Positions 20,127 to 27,739 of a stretch of 64,000 bases of DNA are shown here, in pieces; the first letter of the stretch is position 1, and the number at the start of each line of letters is the position of its first letter. This DNA is from Nitrospira sp. (lineage in GTDB: Bacteria > Nitrospirota > Nitrospiria > Nitrospirales > Nitrospiraceae): positions 1 to 64,000 of the forward strand of contig JAFEBL010000001.1 in the NCBI GenBank assembly GCA_018242665.1, read 5' to 3'. Below the pieces are notes generated by a model. It was not told where the DNA came from. It was given only the letters and a program-made list of their open reading frames with translations, and made no database searches. The translations under genes and the position numbers were made by a program.

Positions 20127-20890
20127 TCAGACTCCTCCACTAGGTCGCCTTCCGCCACTGCCGTAAACGCGCGAGACACCAGAATGGTGCCAAAGGTTTC
20201 GGTCTGGAACACCCGCACGACTTTGATGCGAATCAATTCCAACAACGCCAGAAAGGTGACGATCACCACCAACCGGTGACTCGATTCTTCGAACAGCGCC
20301 GTGAACGGCATGGATTCGTGTACCTCCAGCGCCTCGATGATCGCGCTCATGCGCGTACGAACCGTCAAGTTGTCCGGAATGATTTCAACCAGGCGTTTTC
20401 CGGGATGTCGGGACAGCACGCCCTGCAACGCGTCGACCAGATCAAATAGCGAAATCTCGTCGAGCAGGCTCTCATCTTTTGCGATTTCGATCGGTGGACC
20501 GGGCTCACGGCCAAACGTGTCCCGCCAGAGGCGTTCCTTATAATCCAGCTGGGACGCGGCTTCTTTAAACTGCTTATATTCGAGCAATCGCCGCACGAGT
20601 TCTTCGCGAGGATCCGGCCCGTCTTCCTCGTCGACCGCGACCTCGTCGACCGGCAGCAGCATACGGGACTTGATGTGAAGCAACGTAGCCGCCATCACCA
20701 AGAACTCGCCGGCCACAGCGAGATTCAACTCCTTCATCACCGACAGATAGTCCAAATACTGCTGAGCGATCAGCGCAATGGGAATATCATAGATGTTGAT
20801 TTCGTTCTTTTTGATGAGATGCAAGAGGAGATCGAGCGGGCCTTCGAAATTCTCGATCTTGACTTGGTAGGGCAGTTCAGGTTGGTCCAT
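20111..20890 (-). CDS. scpA: Segregation and condensation protein A
   Basis: 259 residues. The kleisin subunit of the SMC-ScpAB complex. The opening YQVKIENFEGPLDLLLHLI is the ScpA signature, and the C-terminal winged helix (FLALLELIRIKVVRVFQTE) is complete. First gene of the scpA-scpB pair, overlapping scpB by 16 bases. Confidence 0.95.
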   Translation of the reverse strand: MDQPELPYQVKIENFEGPLDLLLHLIKKNEINIYDIPIALIAQQYLDYLSVMKELNLAVAGEFLVMAATLLHIKSRMLLPVDEVAVDEEDGPDPREELVRRLLEYKQFKEAASQLDYKERLWRDTFGREPGPPIEIAKDESLLDEISLFDLVDALQGVLSRHPGKRLVEIIPDNLTVRTRMSAIIEALEVHESMPFTALFEESSHRLVVIVTFLALLELIRIKVVRVFQTETFGTILVSRAFTAVAEGDLVEESEWKNP

Positions 20891-20988
20891 CAGGTACCAG
20901 TCGCTCCCTTGGACAAATTTTTAATCTTATACCAATTTATGGGGGAATGGGGCAAGGCCAAAACTATATGTTGGGGTTCACGGGCCCC

Positions 20989-22149
20989 TCACTTGGCTTT
21001 GAGGATGTAGACGAGCAGCCCTAACGCAGCCACCAACAGGGCGATGGTGACGTGCTGAGAGAACGGACCGGCTTCGGGACGACCGGGCATGGCAGGGGTC
21101 ATCCTGGCGGTCCTGGTCAAGACCGGCGGGCTGGCAAATGTTGCGCGCGGCAAGTCATCGGCCTCCTTAAAGACGGCGTCGGAGAAGTCGGTCTGCGCGT
21201 GAAACCGCGCCGAGGCAAACGTCACTGCCCGGTCGAAGCGAGCGAAAAGAAAAAATGCCTCCCGGTCAAACTGTGTCGACGAGAAATCGCACTTGGCGCG
21301 GCACTGAGCCCCGGAAAACCCGGTCCCCATGTGAAACGCCGCGCGTGAAAAATTCGCATCCTGTTCGAAGACGACCTCCAGAAATTCGGTGAGGCCGGGA
21401 AAGTCGGCACCACGAAACATCGCCGGTCCGCCGAACATCGAGCGATGATACCGAGCATGGGGACCGAACCGGGTCTCTGAAAACATGGCCCCTTGCGTAA
21501 ACCGATCCTGGACGAAATAGCTCTCCTGTTCAAATTTCGCGTTCGATCCATCAACCACCCCCAGAAACACCGTCCTCGACAAATCCACGGGGCCCGAAAA
21601 CGTGGAATGGATCAACACCACCGGCCCGGTGATCAGCAGGAATCCCTGTTTGAGCCGGCTGGCAAGGCGTCCCTTGACCCGCGCATGCTTGATGACCAGC
21701 GGCCCGTGAATGACATGGACGTCCTCATCGTTCAGCCCCTCGAGCAACCGACGATCTTCCAGGGACAACCCTTTCACTGCCGCAACCTTTTGCGCCGGCA
21801 GCTCATCGAGCAGGACATCGCCATGAATCACGACGCCGTCGAGATCCACACCCTTTCCGGCTACTAGCGCCCGCATGATATCCTTTGCGGACACGGCTCG
21901 GGCTTCTCGCTCCGCCTCCGTGCAGGCGTCGCTCACATGCACCACCAATACGGTGGCGACGTTCGCTCCGCCTGTGTCTACTTTACATTCGGCCTGCACC
22001 CAGGCCGGATACCAGCAGCTCACCACCACCAGGCACACCATCCATCCAGCTACGCGACAGGCTTGCTCGCCGACCTTGAACGATGCCAGAGTGCCTTGCC
22101 GCCCAAACCGATTGGTGAAAAATCGCGTCGACACTTTACACCCGACCAC
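20989..22149 (-). CDS. Membrane-anchored pentapeptide-like repeat protein
   Basis: 386 residues. A signal-like segment (about 37-54, WMVCLVVVSCWYPAWVQA), a domain of about 130 residues, then a run of degenerate pentapeptide-like repeats (about 180-345) with the rhythm ADFPGLTEF, ANFSRAAF, CDFSSTQF, VTFASARF, TDFSDAVF. A single membrane helix closes the protein (about 365-382). The repeat region should form a right-handed beta-helix outside the cytoplasm. Function unknown. The N-terminus is uncertain: this start leaves 36 residues before the signal and overlaps the divergent promoter; the ATG at 22041 is an alternative. Confidence 0.75.
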   Translation of the reverse strand: MVGCKVSTRFFTNRFGRQGTLASFKVGEQACRVAGWMVCLVVVSCWYPAWVQAECKVDTGGANVATVLVVHVSDACTEAEREARAVSAKDIMRALVAGKGVDLDGVVIHGDVLLDELPAQKVAAVKGLSLEDRRLLEGLNDEDVHVIHGPLVIKHARVKGRLASRLKQGFLLITGPVVLIHSTFSGPVDLSRTVFLGVVDGSNAKFEQESYFVQDRFTQGAMFSETRFGPHARYHRSMFGGPAMFRGADFPGLTEFLEVVFEQDANFSRAAFHMGTGFSGAQCRAKCDFSSTQFDREAFFLFARFDRAVTFASARFHAQTDFSDAVFKEADDLPRATFASPPVLTRTARMTPAMPGRPEAGPFSQHVTIALLVAALGLLVYILKAK

Positions 22150-22162
22150 GCTTTGCTAGACT
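22135..22162 (+). promoter_or_regulatory. Candidate promoter of the exported Lon-like gene
   Basis: TTTACA (22135-22140), 16-base spacer, TAGACT (22157-22162). Only nine bases separate the -10 from ATG at 22172, so the transcript would be almost leaderless. No ribosome binding site is seen. Confidence 0.45.
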
Positions 22163-22171
22163 CGCTCTCAT

Positions 22172-22852
22172 ATGACAGCCGCCAGTTCCCAGACGCACAC
22201 CCGAACGACGTGTTTCCCGCTCTGGTCAGTCATCCTCTGCTGCTTCTGGCTATTTGCAACCATTCCTTGGGCCTCCGCCGAGTCTGTGGTCGAGGTGCCG
22301 ATGCTCGCGGCAATCCAAGCCAACGATCGTGGCGTCTTTGAGGTGTTGCTGCTCCGATGGGACCATCAACCAAATCCCTCGCCCATGAGACTGCAGTTGC
22401 AAGGAGGAAATATCCTGCCTGGTCCTACCAACCTCAGCTCCATGATTCTGGCGTTTCAATATGCGATTGAACACACGCCGAACGTCGACCACACCGGCAC
22501 GGTTGGCGTCTTGGGCATTGCCTATGCCGCCAACGGCACCGACGGCCCCAGTGCCGGCGGGGTCATGACCGTCGGATTTGCGGCTCTGCTCAAAGGGGAT
22601 CAGGTCAGACGTGGCATCGCCATGACCGGCACAATCTCCAAGGACGGCACAATTGGCCCAGTGGGGGGAATCCCCGACAAAATTCGAGCCGCAGCCCGTG
22701 AAGGCTGTCGCACGATCCTCATCCCGCAAGGTCAACGAGACGATCCACGCTGGAACCTGTCCAGGCTGGCCTGGGAACTCAACGTCGAGATCAAAGAAGT
22801 CGGGCGAGTTGAAGAAGCCTACCAACTGATGACCGGAGGCACGCTCGAATAG
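22172..22852 (+). CDS. Exported stand-alone Lon-type Ser-Lys protease domain
   Basis: 226 residues. A signal peptide (about 15-36, cut after WASA) is followed by a single Lon proteolytic domain. The catalytic Ser127 lies in DGPSAGGVM and Lys170 in GGIPDKIRAA; the 43-residue spacing equals that of Ser679/Lys722 in E. coli Lon. The AAA+ ATPase and substrate domains of Lon are absent. The protein should act in the periplasm or at the membrane without ATP, perhaps in a self-cleaving or processing role. The start has no ribosome binding site but a promoter-like element lies just upstream. Confidence 0.85.
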   Translation: MTAASSQTHTRTTCFPLWSVILCCFWLFATIPWASAESVVEVPMLAAIQANDRGVFEVLLLRWDHQPNPSPMRLQLQGGNILPGPTNLSSMILAFQYAIEHTPNVDHTGTVGVLGIAYAANGTDGPSAGGVMTVGFAALLKGDQVRRGIAMTGTISKDGTIGPVGGIPDKIRAAAREGCRTILIPQGQRDDPRWNLSRLAWELNVEIKEVGRVEEAYQLMTGGTLE

Positions 22853-22879
22853 CCCCTCTGACGGCCTGTCACTCCCCGC

Positions 22880-23332
22880 TCACTCGCCCGGACCCAACCC
22901 TGACACGATTGCTTGAAACTCTGCATCGGTAAGGCGATGCATCCCCAGCGCGAGCCGCCTGGCAAGCTCCGATTGTTCGTCGATACCAAGTGCCTGTTGC
23001 AAGAGCGCCTGGCAATCCGGCGCATGGGCCGGCCATCGTCGTACCGGCGTCACTCGTACAAATCCATACCGGGCCTCTGTCCGTACTTCGTCTTTGAGCA
23101 ACTCGTCCAGGGCTTGAAACGGTTGTACCGGCGACACAATTGCAAATTCCGCCCGTATTCCCTGCTTGAGGACATACACCAACCCGTGGGAATCCGGCGT
23201 CAGGAACTTCTGCAGATTGTCACGAATGAGGGCAGTGCAGAGCCCCCACAGGCCGGCGCCGAGCTGAAGTTCGGCGCTGTCCAGGGAACTGCGTTCGCGC
23301 AATGCTCCGGCAATAAACAGGAAGTGGCTCAT
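22880..23332 (-). CDS. Conserved-looking protein of unknown function
   Basis: 150 residues, no signal peptide or membrane segment. A hydrophobic N-terminal half and Leu/Ala-rich C-terminal helices (CQALLQQALGIDEQSELARRLALGMHRLTDAEFQAIV is split over about residues 105-143). It converges on the Lon-like gene with a 27-base gap. I cannot assign a family. It is likely real from its clean fit between neighbours. Confidence 0.6.
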   Translation of the reverse strand: MSHFLFIAGALRERSSLDSAELQLGAGLWGLCTALIRDNLQKFLTPDSHGLVYVLKQGIRAEFAIVSPVQPFQALDELLKDEVRTEARYGFVRVTPVRRWPAHAPDCQALLQQALGIDEQSELARRLALGMHRLTDAEFQAIVSGLGPGE

Positions 23333-23539
23333 GCAAGGTATCAGAGACCAGGGGGATTGAGAGGGGCAACATCCCGAGGCTCGCTGAGATCATCAAAACC
23401 GGCGGTGCGACTACGCAGTCTACCGCCAACAATCGTCACGTTGTCCTATTTCGCGACACATTCGCGGGCAGAGAACGCTGGAGCATGACAGCACCCGACT
23501 ACACCTACCCCGGACAGCCACGGCAGCAAGTCACCAGGG

Positions 23540-24139
23540 TTAGTTGCTCCGATATTCATCTGCGTCGTCGAGCAAATCGTCCGGTTTTTCCAAATAGTCC
23601 ACGTCGTCGTCTTCACTGTCGAGTCCGAGATCCTCTTCCATCTCCTCCTCGTCCTCGATCTCCTCCGACACGTCGTCCATGTCGTCCGCCATATCCTCTT
23701 CATCGTCCAGCTCTAACTGCTGAGGTTCCGCCACTACCTTGGTCGGCCTCGCCGCTTCGGGAGCCGAGGACTTCACGGGTCTGGTTTCCGGAACCGCCTC
23801 TGGGGTTTCAACCGGGGCCGTTGCCTTCGGCGCCGGTTTGGGCACAGATTTCGGTTTCGCGGCGGGCTTCGCGGCCTTGGGAACCGATTTGGCCTTGGTA
23901 GACCGGACGGGCTTGGCGGCAACCTTCGGCTTCGCGGATTTTTTCGCGGGCTTCTTTCCTACTTTCTTGGCCACTGATTTTTTGGCTTGAGCCGCCTTCT
24001 TGGCTTTGGCAGGCTTCTGAGCTTTGACAGCTTTCTTCGGCTTGGCGACTTTCTTCGCCGAAGATTTTTTTGCCGCGGCATTTTTCGGCCGTGCGATTTT
24101 CGCAGCGGGGCTCTTCTTCTTCACGATCTTCTTTGCCAT
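23540..24139 (-). CDS. Histone-H1-like Lys/Ala/Pro-rich protein with acidic tail
   Basis: 199 residues. The first 110 or so are nearly all Lys, Ala, Pro and Val in a KKAAAK/PAKKS rhythm, like bacterial histone-H1 homologues. The last 60 are the opposite: a run of Asp/Glu (DDEEDMADDMDD and onward). The middle is Pro/Thr-rich. The first half should bind DNA or RNA without sequence preference; the acidic half may mask it. The start MAKKIVKKKSP has AGGAGG seven bases upstream, better than an upstream in-frame ATG. Confidence 0.8.
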   Translation of the reverse strand: MAKKIVKKKSPAAKIARPKNAAAKKSSAKKVAKPKKAVKAQKPAKAKKAAQAKKSVAKKVGKKPAKKSAKPKVAAKPVRSTKAKSVPKAAKPAAKPKSVPKPAPKATAPVETPEAVPETRPVKSSAPEAARPTKVVAEPQQLELDDEEDMADDMDDVSEEIEDEEEMEEDLGLDSEDDDVDYLEKPDDLLDDADEYRSN

Positions 24140-24365
24140 TCCACGTCCTCCTCTCAGGTCTTCAGCGTGGCACGTCGGTGGTAAAGCGGCCTCCATCTAG
24201 CATGAACAAGCGGGTTCTTGCAACCGTGTGACCTCTGTCTCCATCACCGCGCCTGACAGGCCAACCCACCGCCACCACACCCGCCCGACCGCCCTGAATC
24301 CTTCCTCATCGAGCCGGTCTCTATGTATAATAGGGCTTGAATCTATTCACAGGAGTCACGACCCG

Positions 24366-24740
24366 ATGAACTCGCGCGTTGTATTTCTGAGCCTGGTTAC
24401 GGGCATGGTGCTGGCTTGGCCATCCTTTGCCACTCCTCCGGCAACCCAAGTATTAATGGACAGCGGCTCGCCCTATTATGTGCCGGCAGCTGCCACCGTC
24501 ACCACGGGCGGTGCCATTCGTTGGGAGAATCCGACCCCCACGCATCACACCGTCACCCACGACGGCTGTTTTGAAGACAGCGGCCGTTGCGCCTTTGACT
24601 CCGGTGCGGTCGAGCCGGGAGGAACCTACACGATTCCCAGCTTGCCTCCGGGTCGATATCCCTATCAATGCCGCATCCACCCCATTATGCGCGGCATGAT
24701 CATCGTGACCGACTCCCCCATGCTTCCCTCCCAAACCTAG
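24366..24740 (+). CDS. Amicyanin-like periplasmic blue copper protein
   Basis: 124 residues with a signal peptide (about 1-22). The mature part is a single cupredoxin domain. Type 1 copper ligands are visible as His61 (WENPTPTHHTV), Cys102, His105 and Met108 in YQCRIHPIMRG; the C-x2-H-x2-M spacing is that of amicyanin. A Cys68/Cys75 pair may form a disulfide. It should carry one electron in the periplasm; the partner is unknown. TATAAT at 24326-24331 and AGGAG ten bases before ATG support transcription and this start. Confidence 0.85.
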   Translation: MNSRVVFLSLVTGMVLAWPSFATPPATQVLMDSGSPYYVPAAATVTTGGAIRWENPTPTHHTVTHDGCFEDSGRCAFDSGAVEPGGTYTIPSLPPGRYPYQCRIHPIMRGMIIVTDSPMLPSQT

Positions 24741-24821
24741 GCCACGCGACTGTGGTCCTTGCAGGTCGGCGTCAGCCTCGTGTAGGCTGCGGCTTCTCGC
24801 TCACAGTGGATTGCCTACCCG

Positions 24822-26315
24822 ATGAAAGCTGCTGCTGCCATTCAACAACCGCTCGAATTGAGTGAAGACGTACGCGCCCTGATTGCCTGGCGCATTCCTG
24901 ACCTGATCGCCTACCAGCATGCCTCTGACGAATGGTGGCTGGCGCCGCTCGATGACGATTTCCCGCTCGTCCGCCTCAACCGGGTGGGGATCGAGATGCT
25001 GACGTCCATGAACGGGCACATTACCGTCGGGGCGCTCCTGGAAAAATACGGCGACAAGATCTGCGGTCCCGACGGACAACCAGGCTCCTGGCACCTGGAA
25101 CGGTGGTCAATCCCCAACTACTCCCTCTGTTATTTCGGCACCGAACCACCGGGCGGCCATCGGCACAAAGCCAAATGGGATCTGCTGCTGCAACAAATCC
25201 GGGAAAGCTGGTCCGGCCAACAAGAGTTCGAGGGCGAAGAACATCTTGAGGATTTCCATGTCCACGAGTTGAAAGAAAGCGATTTGGAAGACGGCCACTT
25301 CGATTTGATCGAGACCACAGTCTCGCATCTCTTCCGCGAGCCCTGCGAGGCACTGGGAGGCACCACCTATGGACGCCTCCTCATGCGCCAACTGCGGCGA
25401 CTCGGTTGGTTCAAACGGAAACCGAAGGTGATCGTAGAAATCGGCGGCGGACTGGGCTATGTCGCCCGCGAATTGGGACAGGAGCTGTTGCCGTTCGAAA
25501 AACAGGGCATCCAGTACATCTCGCTAGACGTCACCCGTCCATTTTTGCAGCTGCAAACGAAGCGAGCCAAAGCCGGCGGGTGGACCGTAACAGGCACCCA
25601 CGCTAATGGAGAATGCCTCCCATTTCGCGATAATTCGGTCGATCTCATCATCGACAATGAAAATATGGCGGACATGACGCCCGTCAAGCTCACCCGGAAG
25701 GAACTCATGGAAGGACGTGGCACGACGGCGCAGCACCAAGAAGCACTCGACTGGATCAGGCGATTGCGGCTGCCCATCGAACAAGACCCACCGGAAGACG
25801 TGATCTTCAATCTAGGGCCGATGCGGTTCGTGGCCGAAGTCTGGCGCGTGCTCAAACCGGGAGGCCGCGCATTTCTGACGGAATTCGGCATCGAGGAGGG
25901 ATGGCCCGCCGCAGTCAAACTCCCTCATCATACTGAGTACGAAGTGCAATACAGCCATCTCCGGCAGGCGGTGCGCTGGCTTGGGTTCCAAGAACGGTAT
26001 CTCACACTTCCTCAATTTCTGCAGATCAAACCGGACACGAAGGTGCTCTGCACAGGTGCAGCCTATACCATTCAACGCTTTTGTCAGGGACTTGGCCAGC
26101 ACTTCGCCGTGAGGGCCTATACCGAGAGTGAACTCACAAAGAGGTTAGGCGACATTCTTCCGAAGCTGCAGGGCTGCCACTACCACGATATCGCCGATCC
26201 GGCGTGGTTTGGCCTCATCGATTTCAAGGTGCTCCTCCTGGAAAAACCGGGAGGGATTCCGCAGGCCAATTTCACGGAACAAAAGGGCGGCTTTCGCTGG
26301 TACTCGCAGCGCTGA
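24822..26315 (+). CDS. SAM-dependent methyltransferase with PqqD-like N-terminal domain
   Basis: 497 residues. Residues about 195-370 are a class I methyltransferase: motif I VIVEIGGGLGYVARELG, acidic motif II YISLDVT, and the post-motif segment VWRVLKPGGRAFLTEF. Residues about 35-85 (WWLAPLDDDFPLVRLNRVGIEML and following) have the shape of a PqqD-type peptide-recognition domain. If so, the enzyme may methylate a peptide or be guided by one; no precursor is seen beside it. The substrate is unknown. It follows the cupredoxin gene by 81 bases. Confidence 0.75.
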   Translation: MKAAAAIQQPLELSEDVRALIAWRIPDLIAYQHASDEWWLAPLDDDFPLVRLNRVGIEMLTSMNGHITVGALLEKYGDKICGPDGQPGSWHLERWSIPNYSLCYFGTEPPGGHRHKAKWDLLLQQIRESWSGQQEFEGEEHLEDFHVHELKESDLEDGHFDLIETTVSHLFREPCEALGGTTYGRLLMRQLRRLGWFKRKPKVIVEIGGGLGYVARELGQELLPFEKQGIQYISLDVTRPFLQLQTKRAKAGGWTVTGTHANGECLPFRDNSVDLIIDNENMADMTPVKLTRKELMEGRGTTAQHQEALDWIRRLRLPIEQDPPEDVIFNLGPMRFVAEVWRVLKPGGRAFLTEFGIEEGWPAAVKLPHHTEYEVQYSHLRQAVRWLGFQERYLTLPQFLQIKPDTKVLCTGAAYTIQRFCQGLGQHFAVRAYTESELTKRLGDILPKLQGCHYHDIADPAWFGLIDFKVLLLEKPGGIPQANFTEQKGGFRWYSQR

Positions 26316-26387
26316 TCCTCATTGAACGAACAGCTTCCTATCCCGCTTCACGACGCACACTATGTGATGCTGCCTCGGGCGACGCGG

Positions 26388-27365
26388 TTATGGATGAGGC
26401 TTGGCGAGATCCTGACTCAGCCGATTTGCCAAATCAATCAATATACCCTCTCGAAGCCCGAGATCGCTTACTAGAAGACTCGGCATCCCGACCGTCTCCA
26501 TCACCGTGCGGACGATGATCGCGCCGGCAGCGATGACGTCCTCCCGGCCTCGCTCAAGGCCCGGCAACCCTGCACGTTCGGCCTTGGTGCGGGCCAGCAG
26601 TGTCGCTTCCAAGTCTTGCACCGTCGTCAGCGCGAGGCGGTAATTGTGAACTCGGGCTGGTTCATAGGCCGGTAACTGCTGCGCCATCGCAGCCAGTGCG
26701 GTAATCGTGCCTGCTGTCCCGACAAAGGTGAGGCCAACGGGCAACGCCAGAGATGCCACAGCCGCAGCCGTCTCGCTCCGCACCCACTCACGCGCCTGAC
26801 GGATTTCATCGCCCGTAGGCGGGTCGTGGTGCAACAGGCGCTCGCACAGGCGCACCACACCGATGTCAACCGAGCGCATCAGGGGAGCCTGGTTGCGGCG
26901 ATCCACAACAAATTCCGTACTCCCTCCCCCCACGTCCAACGCCAACAGGTCGGTCACACCTGGGGGCAAACCGGATCGGATCCCGAGGATCGTTCGGCGG
27001 GCTTCTTCGTCCCCGGAAATGATCTCAACCTGAAGCCCAGTTCGCTCCCGCACTAGGGTCACGAACTCATCACGGTTCTCGGCATCACGCACCGCGCTCG
27101 TTGCCACCGCCGTGGATGCCTCCAGCTGGTACCCATCCATCATCTGGCGCCACTCGTTCAGCGTCTCCACCACTCGTTCCATGGCGTCGCTACGCAACAC
27201 ATGGTCCCGGTCAACTCCTTGCCCCAACCGCAGAATGCGTCGGTCCGAATGCAGCTCGCGCAAGGTTCCAAACGCCGTGAGTTCCGCAATGAGCAGACGG
27301 CAGGTCAGGGTCCCGATATCGATACCGGCGAGCATCCGACGGGCAGGGGGTTGAGGGGCATTCAT
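26388..27365 (-). CDS. Exopolyphosphatase / guanosine pentaphosphatase family protein
   Basis: 325 residues, one Ppx/GppA domain pair without the C-terminal HD domain. Actin-like phosphate motifs are visible: GIDIGTLTCRLLIAEL, LALDVGGGSTEFVVD and FVGTAGTITALAAM. Such proteins cleave phosphate from polyphosphate or pppGpp, and the short form cannot be assigned to one activity. The start is uncertain: an ATG at 27386 overlaps the upstream gene. It is the last gene of a leftward recG run. Confidence 0.88.
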   Translation of the reverse strand: MNAPQPPARRMLAGIDIGTLTCRLLIAELTAFGTLRELHSDRRILRLGQGVDRDHVLRSDAMERVVETLNEWRQMMDGYQLEASTAVATSAVRDAENRDEFVTLVRERTGLQVEIISGDEEARRTILGIRSGLPPGVTDLLALDVGGGSTEFVVDRRNQAPLMRSVDIGVVRLCERLLHHDPPTGDEIRQAREWVRSETAAAVASLALPVGLTFVGTAGTITALAAMAQQLPAYEPARVHNYRLALTTVQDLEATLLARTKAERAGLPGLERGREDVIAAGAIIVRTVMETVGMPSLLVSDLGLREGILIDLANRLSQDLAKPHP

Positions 27366-27375
27366 CGGATGGCGC

Positions 27376-27702
27376 TCACGCTTCATCCACCGCGATGTCA
27401 TTCATCTCCAATAGCAACTTCGTACGTTCGTCCTGTAACGTCTGCACCTGCTTCATCATACGTGTGATCTCACCGTCGGAAAGAATGCGGTCAGCCACTT
27501 CGCCGCGATCGTGTAGCTCGATGGTGCGCTCCCCGATGTCGGCATGCAGGTCGTTCAATTGCTGCTCGACTTTTCGCAGTTCAAGACGGTATCGAAGCAG
27601 TTCCCCCTCTTCCAGCGCGCGCGTCGCGGCCTTTGCAGTGCCGTGCCGTAACGTTACCCATCCAGCGCGAAGGTCGTGACTCAACCGTTGCAACAGACCC
27701 AT
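27376..27702 (-). CDS. Small coiled-coil protein of unknown function
   Basis: 108 residues, mostly charged helices (LRYRLELRKVEQQLNDLHAD, MMKQVQTLQDERTKLLLEM) that should form a coiled coil. The start at MGLLQRLSHDL has GGAGG seven bases upstream. It lies 37 bases after recG, and the next gene starts at or inside its end, so the three form one unit. Family not recognised. Confidence 0.65.
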   Translation of the reverse strand: MGLLQRLSHDLRAGWVTLRHGTAKAATRALEEGELLRYRLELRKVEQQLNDLHADIGERTIELHDRGEVADRILSDGEITRMMKQVQTLQDERTKLLLEMNDIAVDEA

Positions 27703-27739
27703 GCCGTTTCCTCCACCCGATCGACCACTCTCCAACTGC

